Shown one piece after another: positions 16,771 to 24,982 of a DNA stretch of 64,000 nucleotides. The stretch is from Bradyrhizobium glycinis (GTDB taxonomy: Bacteria > Pseudomonadota > Alphaproteobacteria > Rhizobiales > Xanthobacteraceae). The notes under the pieces are model-generated. The model ran no database searches. It worked only from the letters and a program-made list of their open reading frames with translations, and was not told where the DNA came from. Positions within the stretch are counted from its first letter, which is position 1, and every line of letters starts with the position of its first letter. Made by a program: the position numbers and the translations under genes. The DNA lies in assembly GCF_016031655.1 (NCBI RefSeq), contig NZ_JACCHQ010000021.1:62001-126000 (forward strand). Reading direction: 5' to 3'.

Positions 16771-18063
16771 ATGGCTGGAGCGACAAGCGTGTCACGCAAC
16801 ATGGAAACGTTGGAAGCGTTGGAATCTCGCGTGCGCGCGTATTCACGTTCGTTTCCGGCCATTTTCTCCCGAGCACGCGGCTCGATCATGCTGACGGAGG
16901 ATGGCCGAAAGGTCGTCGACTTCCTCTGCGGTGCTGGAACTCTCAACTACGGCCATAACAATCACCGGCTCAAAGCTGCTATTGCCGACTACCTGGCATC
17001 GGATGCCGTAATCCACGGCCTGGACATGGCCACTCCTGCGAAGCTAGAGTTCATGGAGACTTTCAACTCTCTCATACTTCGAAGGCGTGATCTGCAATAC
17101 CGATTCCAATTTACAGGGCCGACCGGCGCCAATGCTATCGAGGCAGCAATAAAGCTCTCGCGCAAAGTCACAGGACGTCAGAATATAATCTCTTTCACGA
17201 ATGGCTATCACGGAATGAGCTTAGGAGCGATTGCGGCGAGCGGTAATCGTTATTATCGCACGGCCAGCGGCGTCGCCTTGTCAGGCGTAACTTTCATGCC
17301 TTACGATGGTTACCTTGGGCCGGACGTCGATGCAGCGGAATATTTGCAAAAATTGCTGAGAGACGAGAGCAGTGGCCTTGATCGTCCAGCCGCCATTCTT
17401 CTCGAAACCGTTCAGGGTGAAGGCGGCATAAACGTAGCGCGCAAGGAGTGGCTGCAGTCGATCCAAACGATTGCGACGAACGCGGGCGCGCTGTTCATAG
17501 TTGACGACATCCAGATGGGCTGTGGTCGCACAGGCGACTTTTTTAGCTTCGAGTTCGCAGAGTTGTCGCCAGATATTGTCGTTTTGTCGAAGTCGCTGAG
17601 TGGCTACGGTCTGCCGCTATCCATGTTGTTGATCAAGGAGGAGTGTGACGCATGGCAGCCAGGCGAGCACACAGGCACATTTCGAGGAAACAACCTCGCG
17701 CTCGTATCCGCAACGGCAGCACTAGATCTATATTGGCGGGACGATATCTTCGCACAGGGAGTTCAGCGAACGGGAGAAGTTATGCGCCATCGACTTGAGG
17801 CCATAGCGACCCAGTATGGAAACAGATTTTCCGTTCGAGGACGCGGAATGGCCTTGGGGTTTGATTGTGAAAAGCCAGAACTTGCGGCAACTACCGCACG
17901 CAAGGCCTTTGAAAAAGGATTGATTGTTGAACGATGCGGACCTGTCGATCAGGTTATTAAATTCCTGCCTGCACTCACGATCGACTCTGAAACACTGAAT
18001 GATGGTCTCGAGATATTCGAGCATTCATTGGACGAAGCGCTGAAACAGACTAGGCCGTCGTGA
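16771..18063 (+). CDS. Class III PLP aminotransferase, EctB-like (diaminobutyrate-oxoglutarate transaminase family)
   Basis: ATG at 16771 follows GGGAGCGACAC; another ATG at 16801 (METLEALESRVRAYSRSFP) resembles the usual EctB start, so the true start is one of these. The 430-residue product has class III features: GAGTLNYGHNNH near the start, FTNGYHGMSLGA, the cofactor Asp in FIVDDIQMGCGRTG and the PLP-lysine motif VVLSKSLSGYG. EctB moves an amino group from glutamate to an aspartate-semialdehyde-type acceptor. No ectA or ectC is next to it, so ectoine synthesis is not supported; it more likely supplies an amine to the local pathway. Its stop overlaps a GTG of the next frame. Confidence 0.85.
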   Translation: MAGATSVSRNMETLEALESRVRAYSRSFPAIFSRARGSIMLTEDGRKVVDFLCGAGTLNYGHNNHRLKAAIADYLASDAVIHGLDMATPAKLEFMETFNSLILRRRDLQYRFQFTGPTGANAIEAAIKLSRKVTGRQNIISFTNGYHGMSLGAIAASGNRYYRTASGVALSGVTFMPYDGYLGPDVDAAEYLQKLLRDESSGLDRPAAILLETVQGEGGINVARKEWLQSIQTIATNAGALFIVDDIQMGCGRTGDFFSFEFAELSPDIVVLSKSLSGYGLPLSMLLIKEECDAWQPGEHTGTFRGNNLALVSATAALDLYWRDDIFAQGVQRTGEVMRHRLEAIATQYGNRFSVRGRGMALGFDCEKPELAATTARKAFEKGLIVERCGPVDQVIKFLPALTIDSETLNDGLEIFEHSLDEALKQTRPS

Positions 18064-18104
18064 CCTGGTCAAGAGTTGAGTCTCCAATAGGTGAAAGAAA
18101 TGCT

Positions 18105-18995
18105 ATGGCGTACGAGACGATCAAGTATGAGATTGCCGAGCGAATCCTCACGCTTACGTTGAATCGGCCGGAGAAGCTAAACGCGTGCAATTCCCTTATG
18201 GAGCGCGAAATTGTAGATGCTTTCGACCGTGCCGACAGAGACAGTGACGTCCTCGCGATAATTGTGACCGGCGAAGGCCGCGCCTTCTGCGCTGGCGCCG
18301 ACCTTTCCCTTGGAGCCGATACGTTCGATCGTGACGTGCGGCGCGGGCCAGTGAAGCGGTTGCCCGATGGCAGGGTGGATTACAGCGATCCCGCAGTCAG
18401 CGACGGTGGCGGCAAAATTGCTATGCGAATCTTCAGGTCTCTCAAGCCTGTGATCGCTGCTGTGAACGGACCCGCCGTCGGCATGGGCGTAACCATGCAG
18501 CTTGCGATGGACATTCGGATCGCGTCTGACGCCGCACGCTTTGGCTTTGTGTTCTCCCAGCGTGGCTTAGTCTCAGAAGGAGCCTCTAGCTGGTTTTTGC
18601 CTCGCGTCGTCGGCATAGCGCAGGCACTCGAATGGTCGTACACTGGGCGGATATTTACGGCGAAGGAAGCGCTTGCCGGCCGCCTGGTTAGCAAGATAGT
18701 GCCTGCCGATCGACTATTGCCGACCGCTCGTGCCCTCGCCCACGAGATCACGGACAGGACCTCGCCAGTATCGATCACGATGATCCGGCAGCTGATGTGG
18801 CGCATGTTAGGCGCCGATGATCCGATGGAAGCCCATAAGATCGAAAGCCGCAGCATGTATTCGCGCGGCCGCTCCGCCGACGCCAAGGAAGGCGTCATGG
18901 CGTTCCTGGAAAAGCGGCCGGCGGTGTTCAAGGATAGGGTACCGGCCGATCTACCTGACTTCTTTCCATGGTGGACTGAGCGGGAGTACCAATAA
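18105..18995 (+). CDS. Crotonase-superfamily enzyme (enoyl-CoA hydratase/isomerase)
   Basis: ATG at 18105 (MAYETIKYEIAERILTLTL) has GTGAAAG upstream; a GTG at 18060 overlapping the previous stop is possible but would add a non-conserved tail. The product is 296 residues. Oxyanion-hole segments are visible (FCAGADLSL and GPAVGMGVTMQLAMDIRIA). The position of the first catalytic Glu of classical hydratases is Gln, while a Glu remains in RGLVSEGASSWFLPR, as in isomerase-type members. It should therefore act on an enoyl-CoA by isomerisation or a related reaction. Closely linked to the aminotransferase gene, probably same transcript. Confidence 0.85.
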   Translation: MAYETIKYEIAERILTLTLNRPEKLNACNSLMEREIVDAFDRADRDSDVLAIIVTGEGRAFCAGADLSLGADTFDRDVRRGPVKRLPDGRVDYSDPAVSDGGGKIAMRIFRSLKPVIAAVNGPAVGMGVTMQLAMDIRIASDAARFGFVFSQRGLVSEGASSWFLPRVVGIAQALEWSYTGRIFTAKEALAGRLVSKIVPADRLLPTARALAHEITDRTSPVSITMIRQLMWRMLGADDPMEAHKIESRSMYSRGRSADAKEGVMAFLEKRPAVFKDRVPADLPDFFPWWTEREYQ

Positions 18996-19549
18996 CCATT
19001 GATCTTTCGTTGTTCGGCCTATCCTGACTGCTCGACCGCCTTCTACACGTGACGCTTGAATAAAACGGTCAAAAAAGAGTGATACCCCCTTGGACTGAAG
19101 TTTGAGCAGACCTTTCGATTAACGGAACAGCGCGTCCGGCTATCCAAAACAGAGGCGCTGCGGGCCACGATTGATTGTCTTTGAATTCAGCCGGATCTCA
19201 CGCGCTGCCTTCGCGAAACCAAACGCGTTCAGAAAGCTTTGTGGTTCCGAGAAGGATGGTGTTCTAGCAGTCTAACGCAGGAATGCCGCTGTTCTCACGT
19301 ATGTAGAGCGATCAAAGCGCCATATTTGAGGTTGCTTCGGACACATCATCGCCATAGCCGATTGCCCGAATCGACCTGTGCACCGGCGAGTCATGCCGTA
19401 GCTCGCCTGATGTTTGATCGTACCAACTTCATTTCCTCGTTCTCCGTCGTCCTTACCGGAGTTGGTAGTGACCTGATCCATGACCAGCCTGTATCGTGAA
19501 CTTGCCGTTCAGTCTGTGGCGCGGCTGATCACAACAGGATAGTTTGCAG
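18996..19549. other. Non-coding gap
   Basis: About 550 bases with no recognisable gene; short frames on both strands look like shadows. Confidence 0.4.
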
Positions 19550-20281
19550 ATGAAACGCCTAGTTAACCCTTTGAACGTCTCGCGCTTCCTTCGAAGATAT
19601 GACGAAGCCGCTGCTCAGAAAGGCATCAAGCTCTCGATCGGGTTCGATTTTCACAAGTATGTATCGATTACAAAAGCGCTACCGACTAAACCGCCGACAT
19701 ATCCAACTTTCCGCCCGGATCGCTCGCCCATTAAACCGGGTGAGGGATACTGGATGATCGGCCTCGACAAGAACGATGAAGTCGCGCTTGTGCAGGCCGC
19801 GCGGCTGTTTGACCTTTCGCACAGCAATTTTGCAGAGCATCTTGAATCCCTGAAGGCATTCTATGCTGATCCTGCGACACAGGCACACCCTGAGGATCGT
19901 TGTAGTTGCACGGCGCCAAGTGCGAAGAAGATTAATGGAAAAGTAGCGTATCACGGAGATTTTTGGTTGCGCAAAGACTTTCGAGGGCAGCGCATGCCTG
20001 AAATCATGGCTGCAGTTTTGCGTGGCGTGTCGTTCTCTATGTGGGCTCCCGACTTCCTCGTAGGACTTCCAGAGCGCTGGCTACTGACTAAGGGCGTTCT
20101 TGCGCAGTACGGACATTTGCATTGTGAGCCAGGCGGGTCGGTGCTGCATCTCGTACGGGAGAATATCGTCGCCGACGATCTATTTGTCTGGTTAACTGGT
20201 GAAGAGTTGGAAAATCTTATCAATCGTCACGAAAGAAGTGAAGTGGCATTGTGCTGGGGGGTCTCGGCACTACATTGCTAA
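19550..20281 (+). CDS. Uncharacterised protein, possibly GNAT-like acyltransferase
   Basis: ATG at 19550 gives 243 residues; a TTG two codons earlier is also open. The segment GDFWLRKDFRGQRMPEIMAA resembles the acetyl-CoA-binding loop of GNAT proteins (R-x-x-G-x-x), and the flanks are strand-helix-like, but the match is weak. A short Cys-containing stretch (DRCSCTAPS) precedes it. No membrane segment seen. Given neighbours acting on acyl-CoA, an N-acyltransferase role is plausible but inferred. Confidence 0.6.
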   Translation: MKRLVNPLNVSRFLRRYDEAAAQKGIKLSIGFDFHKYVSITKALPTKPPTYPTFRPDRSPIKPGEGYWMIGLDKNDEVALVQAARLFDLSHSNFAEHLESLKAFYADPATQAHPEDRCSCTAPSAKKINGKVAYHGDFWLRKDFRGQRMPEIMAAVLRGVSFSMWAPDFLVGLPERWLLTKGVLAQYGHLHCEPGGSVLHLVRENIVADDLFVWLTGEELENLINRHERSEVALCWGVSALHC

Positions 20282-20493
20282 AGACAGGAAATAAGCCACG
20301 CTAGCCGCCTCGTCTATCAACGCTCGGGCATACACGGGGAAATGTCGGCGGCTTGCGGTACGGACGGAAATGTCGCGCCTCGCAAGGAGAAGGAGCGCTG
20401 ATGCTCCGGAGGCAATTCGCGACTGGCTGGCGAACGTGCGCGCTCGATCTGAGTCAACTAGTAGCGGGAACAGCGTACCAGTGAGGTATAGTG

Positions 20494-21518
20494 GTGGGAC
20501 TCTCGCAGCTCGGGCGAAAAGTCAAAGACAGCTTCGCTCACGTGCGGAGGGTGTTCCCTGACGGTACCTTGCGAGTACGATCGAGCGAAATCCGGGTCCA
20601 CTGTATATCGCGCGCGGAATGGGCAATGTTCTATTTGATATCGACGATACCCAATTGTTCGATCTCAATGGCAACTTTACGACGTTGATACGCGGCCACG
20701 CTTTCGCGCCCGTGGTGGATGTGCTGACGCGCCAACTCGGCGCGGTACCTATTTCGCAAATCAACCGAGGGCGAGTTAGAGCTGGCTTACTTTGTCCTCT
20801 GCATTCCGCAGGTTGAGCGCGTTCGCAATGCCAACACCGGGATCGAGGCCGTGCTGTTCGCGGTTAAGGCTGCGCGTGCGTTCACTGGTCGTTCGAAAAT
20901 CGCCAAGCTCGAGGGCGCGTATCATGGCGCTTACGACCGGGCTGAGGTGAGTGTCGCGGCTACCCCAGACAATTGGGGCCATTTCGCAGCGCCAAGGTCT
21001 ATCGCGGTATGCCTGCGAGCGTGCTGGATGAACTCGTGGTGCTTCGTTTCAATGATGCCGAGAGCGCACGCCAATTGCTGTCGTTTGATGGGCGCGGCCT
21101 TGCTACAGGGATTGTAGACCGGATGCCAAGCCGTGGTGGTCTAGCTGCGCCCAAGCCTGAATTTGTTGCCGCGGTTCAAGAGACAGCTCGCAAGAACGGC
21201 GTTCTAGTCGTTGCTGATGAGGTTCTGAATCTCGGCCAGAGTTTCCGGTGAGCGTCCGCGTTGTTTGGCGTTGTTTCGGACCTCATCACGATGGGCAAGA
21301 TCATCGGCAGCGGTTTGCCAATTGCAGCAATCGGGGGACGGGAGGAGGTGATGAGAGTATTCGGCGCCTCAGCAGGCCGAGCTCTACTTCCCAAAGGCGG
21401 AAGAGTCTCAACTAATCCTCTGTCTATAGCAGCTGGTCTTCCGCAATGAAGCATATCGATTATGCGGCTTTCCCAAACGTTGACGAGCTCGGGTATGTTG
21501 TTCAGGACGGGATTGCTT
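20494..21518 (+). pseudogene. Decayed class III aminotransferase (glutamate-1-semialdehyde aminomutase type)
   Basis: Pieces of one class III aminotransferase can be read across several frames in the right order: HVRRVFPDG, LFDLNGNFTTLIRGHAFAP, NTGIEAVLFAVKAARAFTG, AKLEGAYHGAYDRAEVSV, NGVLVVADEVLNLGQ followed by a stop, SDLITMGKIIGSGLPIAAIG (the Lys is the PLP site) and a C-terminal stretch ending at 21518. At least three frame changes and one in-frame stop make it non-functional. The intact EctB-like gene at 16771 is a different subfamily. Confidence 0.7.
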
Positions 21519-21772
21519 GAGTTATTTCAACAAGAATGCGCCGGGCGAAACGACTTGATAGCTCATTTCTCCGGACGGCGCTCATTTGCAAGCCCGTTGA
21601 GAACTGCAGCGCCCTATTTGATCGAGTAGCTGCGAGATCGGCCCGCCATGTGTAAGGTCCGGGCTCCCGGCTCTTAAGATCCGACAAGGCTGTTTCTCGG
21701 GATGTATAGAGAGTGCGCCGAATTTCAGCAGCCTGGAGCGCACGCACGCCTGAAGAGGGAACGGAGAGCGAC

Positions 21773-23059
21773 ATGAAGCAGCAGATCGTGCCTCCTGAAG
21801 GTGGTCGCTCGAAGGGCCACTTTCGGAACACCGCGTACGTCATCAACAAGAGCAGGTCATTTTTTGATGCAGCTCACACCGCTGGTCTCATGGCTGTTCA
21901 AGGACGTTCTACGACCGGACGCGCATTTGCGTTAGGCACCGGTCCACTTGATGATCGGCGGGAGATAATTGATTTTGTGCGGTGTTCCTATCTGGGGCTG
22001 GACAATCATCCTATGATCGTGGCTGGCGCAATCGATGCGATCGAGGCGCATCGATCATTGCACTGGTCTTGCGCTCGAACCCGACTCAACTTCGATTTGC
22101 TGGCAGAGCTCGAGGCCAATCTGTCGGAAATGTTCGGCGCGCGGGTGATCGCCTTTTCAACCGTCATGCTCGCTAATCTCGGAGCCATGCCCATTCTAGC
22201 CTCTGGCATGTTGACAGGAGGCGCGAAGCCGGTTGTCGTGTTTGATCGTAACGCGCACCTCTCGCTTGCGTATCACAAGCCAGTCGTTGCGGACGAAACG
22301 CGAGTGGAAACCATTGCGCACAATGATATTGAGGCTCTTGAAGCCTTGTGCCGCAAACACCCGGTAGTTGCCTATGTTTGCGATGGTGTTTATTCGATGG
22401 GCGGAAACGCGCCCATCAAGGAGCTGCGCGAGCTCCAGGAACGTTATAAGCTCTTTTTGTATATTGACGATGCTCACGGCATATCGCTGTTCGGACGCCA
22501 TGGGGAAGGATTTGCGCGCACTCAGTTCCCCGAAGCTTTGGGCGATCGCACGATCATCGCAGCCTCGCTCGCCAAGGGATTCGGAGCATCGGGCGGCATG
22601 TTGATGCTAGGAACGGCCGAGCAGGAAGCTCTGTTTCGACGTTACTCTATTCCCTATGCATTCTCGGTGGCTCCCAATTTGGCAGCAGTTGGTGCGGCGC
22701 TGGGCTCGTGTAAGATCCACCGCTCGGCAGAACTCGGCGAGCGTCAGAAGCAGTTGGGGCAACGCATCAAGGTGTTTGACGATCGTGTAGCGACGGTCGA
22801 GCAAGGGAGTTCACTTCCAATCAGGATGGTTTCTATTGGATCGGAGGGCGAGGCTATTGCAGTGGCACGAGAGCTTCTGAACGCTGGCTTTTACACCTCC
22901 GTCATCTTCTTTCCGACTGTTGCCCAAGGAAACGCAGGCGTTCGAGTGTGTGTTACGGCAGATCATGAGGTTGGCGACATAGAACGGCTGTGTGACTGCA
23001 TTCTGGAGAGAGTACCAAAGGCCATTGTCGACAAAGCAGAAAGGACCGTGGCGCAATGA
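21773..23059 (+). CDS. Alpha-oxoamine synthase (PLP-dependent, BioF/KBL/SPT family)
   Basis: ATG at 21773 has ACGGAGAG upstream and gives 428 residues; the frame is open to 21713. Family marks are DFVRCSYLGLDNHP near the start, the aldolase-type block LFLYIDDAHGISLFG, and the PLP lysine in AASLAKGFGASGG. The family condenses an acyl-CoA with an amino acid with loss of CO2 (8-amino-7-oxononanoate, aminolevulinate, sphinganine or CAI-1-type products). Which member this is cannot be fixed by eye; a biotin role is not supported because no other bio genes are present. It may be the carbon-carbon bond-forming step of the cluster. Confidence 0.88.
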   Translation: MKQQIVPPEGGRSKGHFRNTAYVINKSRSFFDAAHTAGLMAVQGRSTTGRAFALGTGPLDDRREIIDFVRCSYLGLDNHPMIVAGAIDAIEAHRSLHWSCARTRLNFDLLAELEANLSEMFGARVIAFSTVMLANLGAMPILASGMLTGGAKPVVVFDRNAHLSLAYHKPVVADETRVETIAHNDIEALEALCRKHPVVAYVCDGVYSMGGNAPIKELRELQERYKLFLYIDDAHGISLFGRHGEGFARTQFPEALGDRTIIAASLAKGFGASGGMLMLGTAEQEALFRRYSIPYAFSVAPNLAAVGAALGSCKIHRSAELGERQKQLGQRIKVFDDRVATVEQGSSLPIRMVSIGSEGEAIAVARELLNAGFYTSVIFFPTVAQGNAGVRVCVTADHEVGDIERLCDCILERVPKAIVDKAERTVAQ

Positions 23060-23228
23060 TAGGGTCGCTCGTCGGCAGGGAGGCCACGAAGCAGGCGGCC
23101 GCGACTGAGGTGCCTGTGGCGACGCAGAAGATAAGCGATCATTTAGCTGTGCACACTGTGTTTCTCTTCCAAGGCCATCTCCCCCTCGCTGAGCGCGACG
23201 GAAGGCGCTCCTTTCGACCGTCTGAACC

Positions 23229-24011
23229 ATGGTAACAGGAAAGCTAAGAAAAGGTGATCCGGGCGTTGTCCTCGTGACTGGAGGAGCACGCGGCATCGGA
23301 ATTGAGATCGTGCGACGGTTCTTGACGGATGGCTATCGAGTGGCCTTCGTGGCGACACAGACGAAGAACGTGCAGCATGCGCTCGAAAGTCTTAGCTATT
23401 CGGAAGATCTCCTCTGTGCGGGGGTCGTTGACGTCACTCAGGAAACTGAGGTGACCCGTTTTGTTGACCAGATCCGGCGAAGGTGGGGCGAAATCACGGC
23501 TTTGGTAAACAATGCCGGAATCTCTCCAAAGCGTGTGGACCAGAACGTTCCCTGGCTTTCGCAAATGTCGACTCAAGAATGGGCAAGAGTCATTGATGTC
23601 AATCTGAGTGGCCCGTTCTTTCTAATACGTCTCTTAGCGCCCTCAATGATTTCAAAGGGCTATGGGCGCATCGTTAACGTCGGGTCTCTGGCGGGCCGTG
23701 CCGTGCCGATGATCGCAGGTCCGCATTATGCTGCATCGAAAGCGGGATTGGTCGGGTTAACCCGCGCTGCTGCACGTGATCTCGCTCCATACGGTGTTAC
23801 GGTCAATTGCATCGCCCCGGGTCGGATTCTTAGTGATCTAACTGGACCGCCAGAGGCGGCGGTGAATCGTTCCGCCCTCAGCCGCATTCCTGTCGGTCGT
23901 CTTGGAAAACCCGAAGAGGTGGCGGACCTCGTTGCCTTTCTTGCGTCACCGGGGGCGGGCTTTATTACGGGTGCGACGATCGATATCACGGGTGGCGAGT
24001 TCGCTGCCTAG
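23229..24011 (+). CDS. Short-chain dehydrogenase/reductase, FabG-like
   Basis: The 260-residue product is a classical SDR: glycine-rich TGGARGIG for NAD(P) near residue 20, NNAGIS, the catalytic Ser in NVGSLAGR and YAASK as the Tyr-Lys pair, and a C-terminal GATIDITGGEF typical of FabG-type reductases. It starts 169 bases after the alpha-oxoamine synthase, so it could reduce the 3-oxo group that enzyme makes. Family is certain, substrate is not. Confidence 0.9.
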   Translation: MVTGKLRKGDPGVVLVTGGARGIGIEIVRRFLTDGYRVAFVATQTKNVQHALESLSYSEDLLCAGVVDVTQETEVTRFVDQIRRRWGEITALVNNAGISPKRVDQNVPWLSQMSTQEWARVIDVNLSGPFFLIRLLAPSMISKGYGRIVNVGSLAGRAVPMIAGPHYAASKAGLVGLTRAAARDLAPYGVTVNCIAPGRILSDLTGPPEAAVNRSALSRIPVGRLGKPEEVADLVAFLASPGAGFITGATIDITGGEFAA

Positions 24012-24982
24012 CTGATGAGCGTCGTTACGGCGCAATAGCGTTCTTCATGCCCTAGATTGAGTTCGGATGGGATCAGCCACGAAAAATAGTCTACAAAGAT
24101 GCAAGCACCACACTTCTGCGGTCGCTGACGTCGTCGACTTGGCCGTGCCATGCTTTCCAGAAGGGAAAGCCGTACTTGGAACAGCGGTGAATACGTTAGA
24201 AAGACGACAGCTTGATCGCTGCGCGTGGTGGAGATGCATTGGCGATGACGTGCTGCTGCGTCCCACTTGTGTAACATCTTCCAATTTAGCGAAGACCGAC
24301 ATGGAGCTGTCCGGAGCCCTCAACGCGACATTCCTGTCCGGTAGAGCGCACAATGCTGGAGCTCCGACACAAGCCTCGCGCCATTCGGATGCAGAAATTG
24401 CCTGGTGGAACTCCGTCGCTGAAGTCCGGCATCGGAGTCGAGATGATGGTGCTATTTTATGGTTCGGCATACGAGCGCCTGCACCCCAATGACGCAAGCG
24501 GGCTGTGATCGAGCGAGTAAGCGTAGGGGCCATTCACGACTGTTCCCAGCACTCTCGAACTGCTGATGAAGAGTGTCAGCGCGTTCATATGCAGAACGTG
24601 TCGGGACATCTCGTCTGTGTAGCGCGGCCTGTGTCCCAATCTCCCACAGCGGCGGGTTCTGATGGCGCAGGGGGAGCGGACGGCGCATTTCGTGGCTCAG
24701 AATCGGCCCGCATACCCTCTAGCTGCGCTTTCTCGCCGCTTGGGATAGATCCCGTCGAAAGCGTCTCCTGTCGTGTCGAAGTGAAATTGTTCGAGACATT
24801 GCGCAGCGGCACGGTCTTTGCTGGTCCCATGGAGCTTCTGTTCAGCAGGTCGGTAGAGAATCAACGAAGGCGAGCAGGTTGATCAGAAGACATGCATCGC
24901 GAAAGTCATGTGTCAGCTCTCAGTGCTTAAGGGCACTGCGTCCGCAGGCTAATAAGTTCCAAAGCATATATGGCTGAAGAGA
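24012..24982. other. Non-coding gap of about 970 bases
   Basis: Frames on both strands (about 140-160 codons at 24045-24533) are low-complexity and resemble no family. No gene supported. A possible sigma-54 type promoter lies near the right end. Confidence 0.4.
24932..24946 (+). promoter_or_regulatory. Possible sigma-54 (-24/-12) promoter before CoA-transferase copy 2
   Basis: GGCAC-N7-GCA with the required GG-N10-GC spacing lies 37 bases before the ATG at 24983. The -24 half matches the consensus GGCAC exactly; the -12 half is CCGCA rather than TTGCA. No TGT-N10-ACA NifA site was found upstream. Treat as weak. Confidence 0.25.

Noticed and set aside
16771..18063. Ectoine biosynthesis (ectABC) from the EctB-like gene
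   Set aside because: No ectA or ectC is next to it; the neighbours are CoA-dependent enzymes.
24045..24533. Overlapping frames of about 140-160 codons on both strands
   Set aside because: No family motif, no clear start, and biased composition typical of shadow frames in GC-rich DNA.
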